A stretch of 64,000 bases of DNA from Actinocorallia populi (lineage in GTDB: Bacteria; Actinomycetota; Actinomycetes; Streptosporangiales; Streptosporangiaceae), in the NCBI RefSeq assembly GCF_002995495.1, contig NZ_PVZV01000003.1, positions 434,001-498,000 of the forward strand. The letters run 5' to 3'. How positions within the stretch are numbered: the first letter of the stretch is position 1; every line of letters starts with the position of its first letter. Below, piece after piece: positions 1 through 8,052 of the stretch. The notes under the pieces were generated by a model that was not told the origin of the DNA, did not search any database, and saw only the letters and a list, made by a program, of their open reading frames with translations. Position numbers and translations under genes: made by a program.

Positions 1-399
1 GGAGTCCAGCAGCAGCGTCGAGTCCGCCAGCACCAGGTGCTCCACCGTGCCGCCTCCCTCGCGCAGCGCCACCACCGTCGCCGCGGGGGTGGCCGGATGG
101 CCCAGGTCGCAGGTGCGGACGTGCCGCGCGGCCACCGAGTCGATCGCCCGCGCCAGCAGCGGGCGCAGCCCCTCTCCCCGGTCCTCCGGCCTGCCCGGCG
201 GGCTCTCCAGGAGCCGGGTGAGCAGTTCCAGGCCGAGGGTGCGCGCGTACCAGGCGGTACCGTGTCGGCAGCCCAGGTCCGTGCCCGGCGGCAGGCTGCA
301 GCCGTCGAGCACCACCACCGCGCCCGCCGCGGCGGCCACGAAATCCTCGTTCGGCCAGTCCCGCCCCGGGACCGCCTCCGTCGCCCAGCTCACCCGCAT
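1..399 (-). CDS. PP2C-like phosphatase-domain protein (partial, N-terminal part)
   Basis: The gene reads leftward and runs off the window, so only its first 133 codons are present. The ATG is at 399-397 and the frame stays open to base 1. Visible landmarks are a start region MRVSWATEAVPGRDWPNED followed by a hydrophobic strand AGAVVVLDG, then DLGCRHGTAWYARTLG, and a strand EHLVLADSTLLLD near the edge. This pattern resembles the PP2C-like proteins common in actinomycetes, where the Asp-Gly after the first strand corresponds to the metal site. I infer the family from the pattern; the catalytic C-terminal part cannot be seen. It is divergent from the small membrane gene at 488. Confidence 0.65.
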   Translation of the reverse strand, partial: MRVSWATEAVPGRDWPNEDFVAAAAGAVVVLDGCSLPPGTDLGCRHGTAWYARTLGLELLTRLLESPPGRPEDRGEGLRPLLARAIDSVAARHVRTCDLGHPATPAATVVALREGGGTVEHLVLADSTLLLDS

Positions 400-487
400 G
401 CCCCTCGCCTCCTGCTGGAAGAGACGCTGTTTCCAGTGCCGGAGTTCGACTACCGTTTTCCTCTCAGCTTCATGGAAAGGTCCGACC

Positions 488-817
488 GTGCCGATTCTCT
501 TCGGAGGCTTCAGCCTGCTCCTGGTAGCACTGTGGATCTACTGCATCTTCGATGTGGTGACCACCGACGCCCAGGACTGCCGGAACCTCCCGAAACCGCT
601 CTGGCTGCTCATCGTCCTGGTGCTGCCCGACCTCGGCTCGATCGTCTGGCTCATCGCGGGGCGCCCGCGCGTCGTCGCGCTCCGGGACCGGCCCCGGCCG
701 GCCGCTCCGACGCCGCCCGACGACGACGAGGACTTCCTGCGCGGCCTGCGCGAGAAGGTCGAGGAGCAGCGGCGCAAGGCGCGCGAGCAGCAGGACCGCG
801 CCGACGAGCAGGAGTGA
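488..817 (+). CDS. PLDc_N-type small membrane protein
   Basis: A 109-residue protein with GTG start at 488, preceded at good spacing by a GGAAAGG ribosome site. It begins with a membrane helix (about residues 3-21), then a short loop with Asp and Cys, a second helix (about 33-53, containing LLIVLVLPDLGSIVWLI) and ends in a charged cytoplasmic tail rich in Asp, Glu and Arg. The two-helix layout with PLWLLIVLVLPDLGSIVWL matches the phospholipase-D nuclease N-terminal domain family (PLDc_N), widespread single-domain membrane proteins in actinomycetes with no settled function. The C-terminal tail is likely a short coiled coil (EKVEEQRRKAREQQDR). Confidence 0.8.
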   Translation: MPILFGGFSLLLVALWIYCIFDVVTTDAQDCRNLPKPLWLLIVLVLPDLGSIVWLIAGRPRVVALRDRPRPAAPTPPDDDEDFLRGLREKVEEQRRKAREQQDRADEQE

Positions 818-981
818 CCTTCGCGGCAGATGTTCCTCCATCACACCCTTTGTCCGGAAGTCACTGACTTATTCGACGAGAGGTGTGATGTTTCCTGTGA
901 AGTCGGTGGTTCACGGGATGCCGACTGCGTAAGGTGGGACGTCCACAGGATCTTCCCCTCCGCACCAGCGAGGAATCCGCC

Positions 982-1788
982 ATGGCCGACGAGCACGCCC
1001 CGCCCGGCATCGACGTCAACACGCCGAGCTTCGCCAGGGTCTACGACTACTTCCTCGGGGGCAAGGACAACTTCGCCTCCGACCGCGAGGTCGCCGACCT
1101 GGTGATGCAGTTCGTGCCCGAGGCGCCCGTCGTGGCGCAGGGCAACCGGGTCGCCATCGAAAGGGCCGTGCGCCACCTGGCGGGCCTGGGCGTCACCCAG
1201 TTCGTCGACATCGGCTCCGGGCTCCCGACCTCCAGCAACGTGCACCAGTACGCCACGGAGGCCCACCCCGACGCGAAGGTCGTCTACGTCGACAACGACC
1301 CCATCGTGCTGGCGCACGGGCGGGCGCTGCTCACCGAGGACGGGGTCGCCTCGTTCATCCAGGGCGACCTGTACGAGCCGGAGAAGATCTTCACCGACCC
1401 GCGCCTCACCTCGCTCATCGACCTGAGCCGCCCGGTCGGGCTGATCCTCGCCGCGATCATCCACCACGTGCCCGACGATCAGGACCCGCGCGGCACCGTC
1501 ATGCGCCTGCACGAGTTCCTGGCGCCCGGCAGCCACATCATGCTGACGCACCTGCACGACTCGGGCGACGACCCGCGCGTGGAGGAGGCCAAGAAGGTGC
1601 TCCAGACCGGCCTCGGCGGCTCCTACTTCCGCGGCGCGGAGCAGATCCTGTCCTTCATGGACGGGCTGACCGTCCTGGAGCCCGGCGTCACCCACTGCAC
1701 CGCCTGGCGCCCCGACGGCCCGGCGGGCGACCTGGAGCACCCCCTGCACACCCAGATGGCCGCGGTCCTCGGCCGCAAGGACGCCTAA
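982..1788 (+). CDS. SAM-dependent methyltransferase, DUF574 family
   Basis: A 268-residue protein of the S-adenosyl-methionine methyltransferase family once called DUF574 (Methyltransf_19), abundant in actinomycetes with substrates mostly unknown. The start at 982 (MADEHAPPG) has a GAGGAAT site upstream; an ATG at 934 in frame is less likely. Family hallmarks are the opening PSFARVYDYFLGGKDNF, the SAM-binding strand FVDIGSGLPTSSNVHQ (around residue 75-90), the acidic strand end VVYVDNDPIVL, and ILAAIIHHVPD. The neighbouring DUF5666 gene is convergent and the two stops overlap by 4 bases. Confidence 0.9.
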   Translation: MADEHAPPGIDVNTPSFARVYDYFLGGKDNFASDREVADLVMQFVPEAPVVAQGNRVAIERAVRHLAGLGVTQFVDIGSGLPTSSNVHQYATEAHPDAKVVYVDNDPIVLAHGRALLTEDGVASFIQGDLYEPEKIFTDPRLTSLIDLSRPVGLILAAIIHHVPDDQDPRGTVMRLHEFLAPGSHIMLTHLHDSGDDPRVEEAKKVLQTGLGGSYFRGAEQILSFMDGLTVLEPGVTHCTAWRPDGPAGDLEHPLHTQMAAVLGRKDA

Positions 1789-2288
1789 CGCGCGGGCGTC
1801 ACGGTGATCTGGTCGCCCCGCACGGTCACCGCGGCACCCGGCTCGATGTCCTTGACCGTGCCCTCCCGGGTGGTGGTCACCCGTGTCCCGTCGCCGACCT
1901 TCACCTCGACGGTCCGCCCGTCGGAGGTCTTCACCTCGATGGTCGCACCGGCGACCTTGCTGACGGTGCCCGTCGTCGCCTCTCCGCCACCGGGGAAACG
2001 GCCGCCCGGAGCTCCGGGGAAACCGCCGCCCTGGTCCTGGAGAACCGGGGTGCCGGGGAAGCCGCCGCGGGTGGAAGGGCCAGGCCGGCCCGGGGCCGCG
2101 GCGGAGGCGTCCCCGCCGCCCCACTGCCGGTCGGCATGGACGCCACCGATGAAGCCCGCGACCGCCACCACCCCCGCGCCCAGGCAGAGGGTGACCAGGG
2201 GGATCTTCGCCCGGGGCGGGTGGACGGCGAGCGCCTCCTCCAGGGTGTCCTCGAAGGGGGGTTCGTCCAGCACTTCCCGCGGACTCAT
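1785..2288 (-). CDS. DUF5666-type membrane-anchored protein, paralogue 2
   Basis: A 167-residue protein with a cytoplasmic N-terminus, one membrane helix (PLVTLCLGAGVVAVAGFIG), a Gly/Pro-rich extracytoplasmic linker and a C-terminal small beta domain (GTVSKVAGATIEVKTSDG ... GAAVTVRGDQI) like DUF5666. The start at 2288 has GGAG five bases upstream; an ATG at 2312 in frame is possible. It is the last gene of the leftward exporter operon and is a paralogue of the gene at 3715-4290, sharing the VKTSDGRTV strand and the GGV/GVxA-W motif after the helix. Function is unknown; its position suggests an accessory envelope role for the MacAB-like exporter. It overlaps the convergent methyltransferase by 4 bases. 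Confidence 0.75.
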   Translation of the reverse strand: MSPREVLDEPPFEDTLEEALAVHPPRAKIPLVTLCLGAGVVAVAGFIGGVHADRQWGGGDASAAAPGRPGPSTRGGFPGTPVLQDQGGGFPGAPGGRFPGGGEATTGTVSKVAGATIEVKTSDGRTVEVKVGDGTRVTTTREGTVKDIEPGAAVTVRGDQITVTPAR

Positions 2289-2364
2289 CTGCTCCGGCAT
2301 GGCAGGCAGCATCCGGCCGCCGTCTGGGGGAATCCTGATCGCCCGATGAGAGGACGATGAGAGA

Positions 2365-3294
2365 TCAGCCGGCCTTCACCTCGACGGTGACCGGGGACCC
2401 GACCCGCGTTCCGGAGGGGATCTCGCTCAGGGAGACCAGCACCTCGTAGCGCACCACGCTGGTGGAGGAGGCCTGGAAGCCGCCGCCCGGACCCGCGGAG
2501 GACTCCGTTGAGCCGACCGGCACCGGCGAGACGGAGAGGACCCGGCCGCTGATCGTCTTGCCCAGCGAATCGAAGGTGACCGAAGCTTTCTGGCCCTTCT
2601 TCAGGCGAGCGGTGTCGGCCTCGCTGAACTCGGCGCCGACCCGCAGGCTCGCGGTGTCCGTCAGGGTGAGGGCGGTGCCGCCGGAACGGACCTCCTGGTC
2701 CACGGTCACCGACAGCGCGGTGACCATCCCGGCGAACGGGGCGTGGATCTTGGTGCCGGCGACCTCCCGCTGCGCCTTGGTGTAGGCGTTCCTCGCCTCC
2801 ACCATCAAGGCGTAGGCCCGGGCCACGGTCCGGACGGCGCCGCCCTGACCGTTCTGGCCCGTGCCCTTGGTGTCCTCGGTGCCGGACTGCGCCGTGCTCG
2901 CCGTCGTGGAACCGCCCTCCTTGACCTCTTTGTAGCTCTTCTGCGCCGCGACGTAGGCACTGTAGGCGGCGTCGAGGTTCTCCTCGGCGGTGGTGGGGTC
3001 GACGGTCCCCAGCAGGTCGCCCTTGGCGACCTTGCTCCCCACCTTCACCTTCAGCGCGGTGACGACGCCGCCCGTGGTGAAACCGAGGTCGCGCACCCGG
3101 GAGCTCCGCACCGTCCCCGACGCCGACACGCCGTCGCCGGAGGAGGCCGGCGCGGCCGGGGCCGGGGCGCTCGGAGCGGCCGCCGCCGGGGCGGGATCCG
3201 AGCCGCCGCCGGAGAAGACCGCAAGACCCCCTCCGACGAGCATCACGCTCAGCACCCCGCCCGCGATGGCGGTCTTCTTCTCGATGGACTTCAT
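2365..3294 (-). CDS. HlyD/MacA-type adaptor protein, second copy
   Basis: A 309-residue adaptor (membrane fusion protein family). It has an N-terminal membrane anchor (about residues 9-28), an Ala/Pro linker, a lipoyl-like half (GVVTALKVKVGSKVAKGDLLGTVD), a predicted alpha-hairpin of about 80 residues, the second lipoyl half (KIHAPFAGMVTALSVTVDQEV) and a beta-barrel with GQKASVTFDSLG. In monoderm bacteria such proteins link MacB-type ABC transporters to extracytoplasmic partners. It follows the lipoprotein gene by 6 bases in the same leftward operon. It is a distant paralogue of the adaptor at 6285-7403, so this operon encodes two adaptors for one ABC pair. Confidence 0.88.
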   Translation of the reverse strand: MKSIEKKTAIAGGVLSVMLVGGGLAVFSGGGSDPAPAAAAPSAPAPAAPASSGDGVSASGTVRSSRVRDLGFTTGGVVTALKVKVGSKVAKGDLLGTVDPTTAEENLDAAYSAYVAAQKSYKEVKEGGSTTASTAQSGTEDTKGTGQNGQGGAVRTVARAYALMVEARNAYTKAQREVAGTKIHAPFAGMVTALSVTVDQEVRSGGTALTLTDTASLRVGAEFSEADTARLKKGQKASVTFDSLGKTISGRVLSVSPVPVGSTESSAGPGGGFQASSTSVVRYEVLVSLSEIPSGTRVGSPVTVEVKAG

Positions 3295-3300
3295 CGTTCC

Positions 3301-3702
3301 TCAGCCGCCGCTCTGCTGCTGTCCGCCGTCGTCGCCCGGCGCTCCCGGGCCGCCCCTGGTCACCCTCGGGGCCTCAGGCCGCAGCGAGGCGCAGGCCTGC
3401 ATGGCGGCCTGCATCTCCGTGGACATGCTGGGGCCGCCGGACGGGCGGCCCGTGGGAGCACCCGAGGGGCGGTCCGTGCGGGCCCCGGACGAACGGACGG
3501 TGGGCCCGCCGGACGGGCGGCCGCCGCCCCTGCCGCCCTCGGGCATCGACACGCCGTGCTTCTTCAGGCAGTCCCGGAAGGCCGACATATCGGTGCCGGT
3601 GGTGCCGCCGTCGCCGGACCCGGAGTCCCCGCCGCAGGCGGAGGCGAGCAGCAGGGTTCCGGCCATGACGAGGCCGGCGGACAGACGCATGATCTTGCTC
3701 AT
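3301..3702 (-). CDS. Small lipoprotein, unknown family
   Basis: A 133-residue predicted lipoprotein: signal peptide ending in the lipobox LLASACGG (Cys about residue 23), then a Gly/Ser/Thr-rich stretch, a short folded segment with MSAFRDCLKKHGVSMPEGG, a low-complexity Arg/Pro/Ser/Gly repeat (RPSGGP, RPSGAP) and MQAAMQACASLRPEAP. The two extra Cys (in RDC and QAC) could form a disulfide, as in small actinobacterial secreted proteins with a DCLKKHGV-like motif. It lies between the DUF5666 and adaptor genes of the exporter operon with short gaps, so it is probably an extracytoplasmic accessory part. I do not recognise a named function. Confidence 0.75.
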   Translation of the reverse strand: MSKIMRLSAGLVMAGTLLLASACGGDSGSGDGGTTGTDMSAFRDCLKKHGVSMPEGGRGGGRPSGGPTVRSSGARTDRPSGAPTGRPSGGPSMSTEMQAAMQACASLRPEAPRVTRGGPGAPGDDGGQQQSGG

Positions 3703-3714
3703 GTGGGGGTCTCC

Positions 3715-4290
3715 TCAGTTTCCGTTCCGGGGGCGCATACCACCGAAGCCTCCTGTGTCGCTGCCTTCGGTCACACTGGAGGCGGTGACCGTGCCGTCCT
3801 CGGCGGTCTCGCCCCGCACCATGACGCTCGTTCCGGGCTTCAGGTCCTTGAGCGAGCCCTTCTCGCTCACCGTGATCTCGGTGTCGCCGCCGGTCTTGAC
3901 CTGCACCGTCCTGCCGTCCGAGGTCTTCAGATGGACGACCCCGGCCGAGACCTCGGTGACCGTTCCGGAGGTGAGCCCGCCGAACGAGCCGTTCCCAGGG
4001 CCGCTCCTTTGCGGGAAGCCGCCCTGGCTCCGGCCGTTCTGGTCCGGTCCGGGGAATGCGGCGCCCGCGGAGGCGGACTCCTGGCCGCCCCAGGTCTTGT
4101 GCGCCTGGACACCGCTGATGAATCCCGCGACGGCGAGCAGGCCGGCGACGAGGATTACCGTCGGGCCGGGCAGCCTGCCGTGCTTGGGCGCGTCCGCCAG
4201 CCGGGCGGACAGATCGCCCTCGAAGGGGTCGCCGTCGAGCACGGTCTCCGCCGGGTCGTTGCGGTGCCGTGCCTTCTTCGTCGTGTTCAT
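3715..4290 (-). CDS. DUF5666-type membrane-anchored protein, paralogue 1
   Basis: A 191-residue protein with a 40-residue charged cytoplasmic start, one membrane helix (TVILVAGLLAVAGFISGV), a Gly/Ser/Pro linker and a C-terminal beta domain (VTEVSAGVVHLKTSDGRTV ... PGTSVMVRGETAEDGTVTA) of the DUF5666 kind, ending in a Gly/Arg tail. It starts 10 bases after the permease stop, so it is co-transcribed with the ABC genes. It shares the post-helix pattern and the KTSDGRTV strand with the gene at 1785-2288. DUF5666 has no established biochemical role; here the context suggests an export-linked envelope protein. Confidence 0.78.
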   Translation of the reverse strand: MNTTKKARHRNDPAETVLDGDPFEGDLSARLADAPKHGRLPGPTVILVAGLLAVAGFISGVQAHKTWGGQESASAGAAFPGPDQNGRSQGGFPQRSGPGNGSFGGLTSGTVTEVSAGVVHLKTSDGRTVQVKTGGDTEITVSEKGSLKDLKPGTSVMVRGETAEDGTVTASSVTEGSDTGGFGGMRPRNGN

Positions 4291-4300
4291 GAGGTGTCTC

Positions 4301-5554
4301 TCACTGGTGTCGCAGGGCTTCGATGGGCCGCAGGTTGGCAGCCCGGTTCGCGGGGTAGCTGCCGAAGAACAGGCCGATGGCCACCGACACGCCGAGGGCC
4401 AGGAAGACCGACGACGGCACGACCACCGGTTTCACCCCGACGATCTCGAACCGGCTGCCCACCAGCCCGACGGCGACGCCGAGGACCCCGCCGAGCAGCG
4501 ACAGGATCGTCGCCTCGACGACGAACTGGCCGAGGATCGCGCCCTTGGGCGCGCCGATCGCCTTGCGGATGCCGATCTCCCGGGTCCGCTCGGTCACCGT
4601 GACGAGCATGATGTTGGTGACGCCGATCCCGCCGACCAGCAGGCTGATCGCGGCGACGGCGCCCAGCAGCACGGTGAAGGTCTGGTTGGAATCGGCCACC
4701 GCGGACTGGACCGTCGCCTGGTTGTAGACGGTGAAGTCCGTGGTCGAGCCGGTGATCCCGTGCCGCTGGTTCAAGATTGCGGTGATCTCCGCCTGGGCGG
4801 CGTCGACGGCGTCGGCGCTCCTGGCCTGCACGACGATCTGGCTGAGCGAACCGTAGCTGGTCAGCGTGCCCTGCACGGCCGTGATCGGCGCGATCGCGAT
4901 GTCGTCGGCGTCCTGGAAACCGCTGGCGGACGAACCGGACGCCGCCAGCACCCCCACGACGGTGAAGTAGGTGCCGTCCACGTTGATCTTCTGGTTCAGC
5001 GGGTCGACCCGGCCGAAGAGCCCCTCGGCGACGGTCTGGCCGATGACCACGACCTTGGCCGCGGCGTCGACGTCCGCCTTGTCGAACAGGGCGCCGGCGG
5101 CCACCGATTTGCTGGAGGCCTTGAAGTAGCCGGGATAGGTGCCGACGAACTGGCTGATGTCGTGGCTGGCGCCCTCGTAGGTGGTCGTCGCCGAGTTGGT
5201 GTTCACCACCGGGGAGGCGCTCTCGACGTTCGGCGCGTTCTGCGGGTCGACCAGCGCCTCGGCGTCCTGGAGGGTCAGCTGCCTGGCCTGGGTGCGCGGC
5301 CCGGTGCCGGTCGACTGGCCGCCGACCCGGCCCGGCATGCCGCCGCGTCCGGTGGTGGACGAGGAGACCGTCAGGGTGCCGGCGCCGAGCGAGGAGATGC
5401 TGTTCGCGATCTGCAGGGAAGAGCCGTTGCCGACCGCGACCAGCAGGATCACCGCGGCCACGCCGATGAGGATGCCCAGGGTGGTCAGCGCGCTGCGCGG
5501 CTTGTCGGCGCCCAGCCCGCGCAGGGCGAAGCGGAAGACCTCGTAGAACCTCAC
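4301..5554 (-). CDS. MacB-family ABC transporter permease
   Basis: A 417-residue MacB-type permease. The GTG start at 5554 overlaps the ATPase stop as GTGA, which points to coupled translation. Layout: N-terminal helix (about residues 17-42, TLGILIGVAAVILLVAVG), a large extracytoplasmic MacB_PCD domain (about 50-280) containing DAEALVDPQNAPNVESASPV and VVIGQTVAEGLFG, then three C-terminal helices in the FtsX-like domain with the usual cytosolic segment RTREIGIRKAIGAPKGAI and final LRPIEALRHQ. MacB proteins use ATP to push substrates through a partner adaptor rather than across the inner membrane. The substrate here is unknown. Confidence 0.93.
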   Translation of the reverse strand: MRFYEVFRFALRGLGADKPRSALTTLGILIGVAAVILLVAVGNGSSLQIANSISSLGAGTLTVSSSTTGRGGMPGRVGGQSTGTGPRTQARQLTLQDAEALVDPQNAPNVESASPVVNTNSATTTYEGASHDISQFVGTYPGYFKASSKSVAAGALFDKADVDAAAKVVVIGQTVAEGLFGRVDPLNQKINVDGTYFTVVGVLAASGSSASGFQDADDIAIAPITAVQGTLTSYGSLSQIVVQARSADAVDAAQAEITAILNQRHGITGSTTDFTVYNQATVQSAVADSNQTFTVLLGAVAAISLLVGGIGVTNIMLVTVTERTREIGIRKAIGAPKGAILGQFVVEATILSLLGGVLGVAVGLVGSRFEIVGVKPVVVPSSVFLALGVSVAIGLFFGSYPANRAANLRPIEALRHQ

Positions 5555-6288
5555 CGGACGCCTCCGGTCTCCAGGACCCGCGGCGGCGGGCCCGCGACGG
5601 GCGCCTGCCTGCGGTCCTCGACGATGTCGCCGTCGACCAGCTTGAGCACCCGCTTGGCCCGGGCGGCGACCTCGTCCTCGTGTGTGATCAGCACGATGGT
5701 GCGGCCCGACGTCGACAACCCGTCCAGGATGTCGAGCACGTCGCGGGTGGACCCGGTGTCGAGGTTGCCGGTCGGCTCGTCGGCCAGCAGCAGCGACGGG
5801 GAGGTGGCCAGCGCCCGGGCCACCGCGACCCGCTGCTGCTGGCCGCCGGAGAGCTCGTTGGGCTCGTGGCCGACCCGGTCGGACAGGCCCACCAGTTCCA
5901 GCGCCGCCAGCGCGCGCCGCCGCCGCTCGGCGGGCTTGACGCCGCCGTAGGCGAGCGGGAGCTCGACGTTGGCCAGCGCGCTCATCCGGGGGATGAGGTT
6001 GAAGGACTGGAAGATGAAGCCGATCCTGCGGTTGCGCAGGATCGACAGCTGGTGCTCGGAGAGCACGCCCACGTCGGTGCCGTCCAGCAGGTAGCGGCCG
6101 GCGGTCGGGACGTCCAGGCAGCCCAGGATGTTCATCAGGGTGGACTTGCCGGAGCCCGACTGGCCCATGATCGCGACGTAGTCGCCGCGGTCGACCCGCA
6201 GGGTGACACCGCTCAGCGCGTGGACGGTCGCCCCGCCGTCGCCGTAGACCTTCGTGACGGCGCGCACGTCCAGGACGGGGGCGTTCAT
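5551..6288 (-). CDS. MacB/LolD-type ABC transporter ATPase
   Basis: A 245-residue nucleotide-binding subunit. Walker A is GQSGSGKS (about residue 42-49), the Q-loop lies in FIFQSFNLIPRM, the signature is LSGGQQQRV, Walker B is LLLADEPTGNLD and the switch His is in VLITHED. The MSALANVELPLAYGG segment and GNLD are typical of the MacB/LolD subgroup rather than importers. It starts as ATGA overlapping the upstream adaptor stop and ends as GTGA overlapping the permease start, so adaptor, ATPase and permease are tightly coupled. Confidence 0.95.
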   Translation of the reverse strand: MNAPVLDVRAVTKVYGDGGATVHALSGVTLRVDRGDYVAIMGQSGSGKSTLMNILGCLDVPTAGRYLLDGTDVGVLSEHQLSILRNRRIGFIFQSFNLIPRMSALANVELPLAYGGVKPAERRRRALAALELVGLSDRVGHEPNELSGGQQQRVAVARALATSPSLLLADEPTGNLDTGSTRDVLDILDGLSTSGRTIVLITHEDEVAARAKRVLKLVDGDIVEDRRQAPVAGPPPRVLETGGVR

Positions 6289-7403
6289 CGCCCACCGCCC
6301 CGGAAGCCGCCGCCCATGTTGCCGCCGCCGGGAGGACCGTCTCCCCTGCCGCTGCGGGGGAAACCGCCGTTGCCGGAGGTGGTGTCGGCGGAAGTGGTGG
6401 TCAGCTGGACCTGGTCGCCCTCTTCGAGGCCGGACTTGATCTCGACACCGGAGTCGCCGGTGACCCCCGTGGTGACCGTCTTGACGACCGGCTCGCCGTC
6501 CTCCAGGACGGTGACGGTGCTCTGGCCGCCCGCGGTGCTCACCGCGGCCGACGGCACGTACAGGACGTCCTCGGCCCGGGAGACCTCGACGGTGACCGTG
6601 GAGGTCTGGCCGATGCGCACCTTGGCGGGCCTGTCGGTCAGCGTGATGACGACGCCGAAGGAGACCACGTTGTCGGTGGTGGTCGGCTCGGTGGAGATCT
6701 GGGTGACCTTGCCGTTCGCGGTGACCCCGCTGAGCGCGTTGAAGGTGATCGTGGCGCTCTGGCCGACCTTCAGCTTGGTGGTGTCGGACTCGGTGAAGGT
6801 GCCCTCGATCTTCAGCTTGGACGGGTTGGCGATCTCGATGAAGCCGCTGACGCCGGAGGAGTCCCCCGCGGTGGACGACTCCGTGCCGGAGGAGACCGCG
6901 GGCCCACCTACGGAGCCGTTGACCGCGGTGATCGTCCCGGCGAAGGGCGCGTGGATGACGGTGCCGTCCAAGGCGCGCTGCGCGCTCTTCACGGCGTTCT
7001 GCGCCTGCACGTAACCGGCGTAGCCCTGTGCGCTGTCGGTGTCCTCGTCCGCGGCGGCCGCCAGGTTCGCCTGTGCCGCCTCGAGGTCCTCCTGTGCCTC
7101 GGTCTGGTCGAGGACGGCCAGCTTGGCGCCCTTCTTGACCTTGTCCCCGACTGCGACATAGATCTTCTTCACGGTGCCCGAGCCGCCGAAGCTCAGCGCG
7201 CTGCTCTTGGCGCTCTCCACGGAGCCCGAGGCCGAGACCGACTCGACGAGGCTCCCCCGGGACACGGTGGTCGTCCGGGCGGACGTCGCGGGTTCTTCCC
7301 CATCTCCACCGAGCGAGAGACAGGCGACGCCGACGCCCCCGGCCAACAACACGCTCAGCGTGCCGTTGAGCACGAGGCCCCGGCGTTTGAGGAGGGGTTT
7401 CAT
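6285..7403 (-). CDS. HlyD/MacA-type adaptor protein, first copy
   Basis: A 372-residue membrane fusion protein, first gene of the leftward exporter operon. The ATG at 7403 (MKPLLKRRG) gives a clean N-terminal anchor (about residues 10-30); the open frame extends further upstream without protein-like sequence. It has the lipoyl halves KKIYVAVGDKVKKGAKLAVLD and VIHAPFAGTITAVNGSVGG, a short hairpin, a beta-barrel (KLKVGQSATITFNALSG) and a membrane-proximal domain (VGEV-type strand VLYVPSAAVSTAGGQSTV). The tail is Gly/Arg rich. It is longer than the second adaptor at 2365-3294 because it has the extra C-terminal domain, and it is the more canonical MacA partner. Confidence 0.92.
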   Translation of the reverse strand: MKPLLKRRGLVLNGTLSVLLAGGVGVACLSLGGDGEEPATSARTTTVSRGSLVESVSASGSVESAKSSALSFGGSGTVKKIYVAVGDKVKKGAKLAVLDQTEAQEDLEAAQANLAAAADEDTDSAQGYAGYVQAQNAVKSAQRALDGTVIHAPFAGTITAVNGSVGGPAVSSGTESSTAGDSSGVSGFIEIANPSKLKIEGTFTESDTTKLKVGQSATITFNALSGVTANGKVTQISTEPTTTDNVVSFGVVITLTDRPAKVRIGQTSTVTVEVSRAEDVLYVPSAAVSTAGGQSTVTVLEDGEPVVKTVTTGVTGDSGVEIKSGLEEGDQVQLTTTSADTTSGNGGFPRSGRGDGPPGGGNMGGGFRGGGR

Positions 7404-7483
7404 GACGCGGAAGCCTGCTGCGCTCTTCTGAGGCGAGGGTGATGCGAATGTGAGAGCCGGATAAGAGAGGCGGGCCTTGCGCG

Positions 7484-7999
7484 TCAGGCGGGGCGGGGTG
7501 CGGGTGCGGAGCGGGCCGCGAGGGCCGCGGGCAGGGCGGGGAGCCAGCCGAGGAGCAGGCCCCAGAGCAGGCCGAAGAATGCGCCGAACAGGGCGTAGGT
7601 GAAGTAGGCGGAGGCGTCGCCGTAGGCGGTGTGCGCGGTGGCGGCCCCGCGGAGCAGCCCGGCGGCGGCCGAACCCAGGGCGAAGGCCCACCAGGTGGCC
7701 GCGAGCGTGCGGCCGGGAGTGTGCGGGCGCCGGTGGATCCGCAGCAGGACCGCGGCGATGAGGACGAGGGCGGCCAGGCCCTCGGTGAGCGTGTAGGCCG
7801 TGCCCAGTTCGCCGAAGGACGTCAGGTGCAGGGCCGGCGGGCCGAAGGGGACGCCCACCGCCGACGGGACGACCAGGGGGCCGGCGGCCGCGGTGGCCTG
7901 GAGCACCAGGGGGTCGAGGCCGAGCAGGAGCGCCAGGAGGGCGGTGGCCCCGGTCGCCGTCCAGGTGACCCGACCAATGCGAGGAAGGCTCATGTTCAT
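7484..7999 (-). CDS. Four-helix membrane protein, unknown
   Basis: A 171-residue integral membrane protein with about four helices (around residues 12-40, 65-85, 95-120 and 130-160 by hydrophobicity). No catalytic motif is visible and I do not recognise a family. The start is set at 7999 (MNMSLPR); 7993 is an alternative, and the in-frame ATG at 8026 would lie in the shared promoter region. It is divergent from the GH5 glycosidase at 8053, and the 53-base gap is AT-rich with TAAGGTATCT and CATATTAGGAGG, so both genes probably start there. Its relation to the upstream exporter operon (80 bases away) is unclear. Confidence 0.65.
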   Translation of the reverse strand: MNMSLPRIGRVTWTATGATALLALLLGLDPLVLQATAAAGPLVVPSAVGVPFGPPALHLTSFGELGTAYTLTEGLAALVLIAAVLLRIHRRPHTPGRTLAATWWAFALGSAAAGLLRGAATAHTAYGDASAYFTYALFGAFFGLLWGLLLGWLPALPAALAARSAPAPRPA

Positions 8000-8052
8000 G
8001 TAAGGTATCTCACATTCGCCTAACATGAATAGACCTCATATTAGGAGGCGGC

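Noticed and set aside
3420-3540. Repeats inside the lipoprotein gene as a separate repeat element
   Set aside because: They keep the reading frame and encode an Arg/Pro/Ser/Gly linker, so they are part of the protein.
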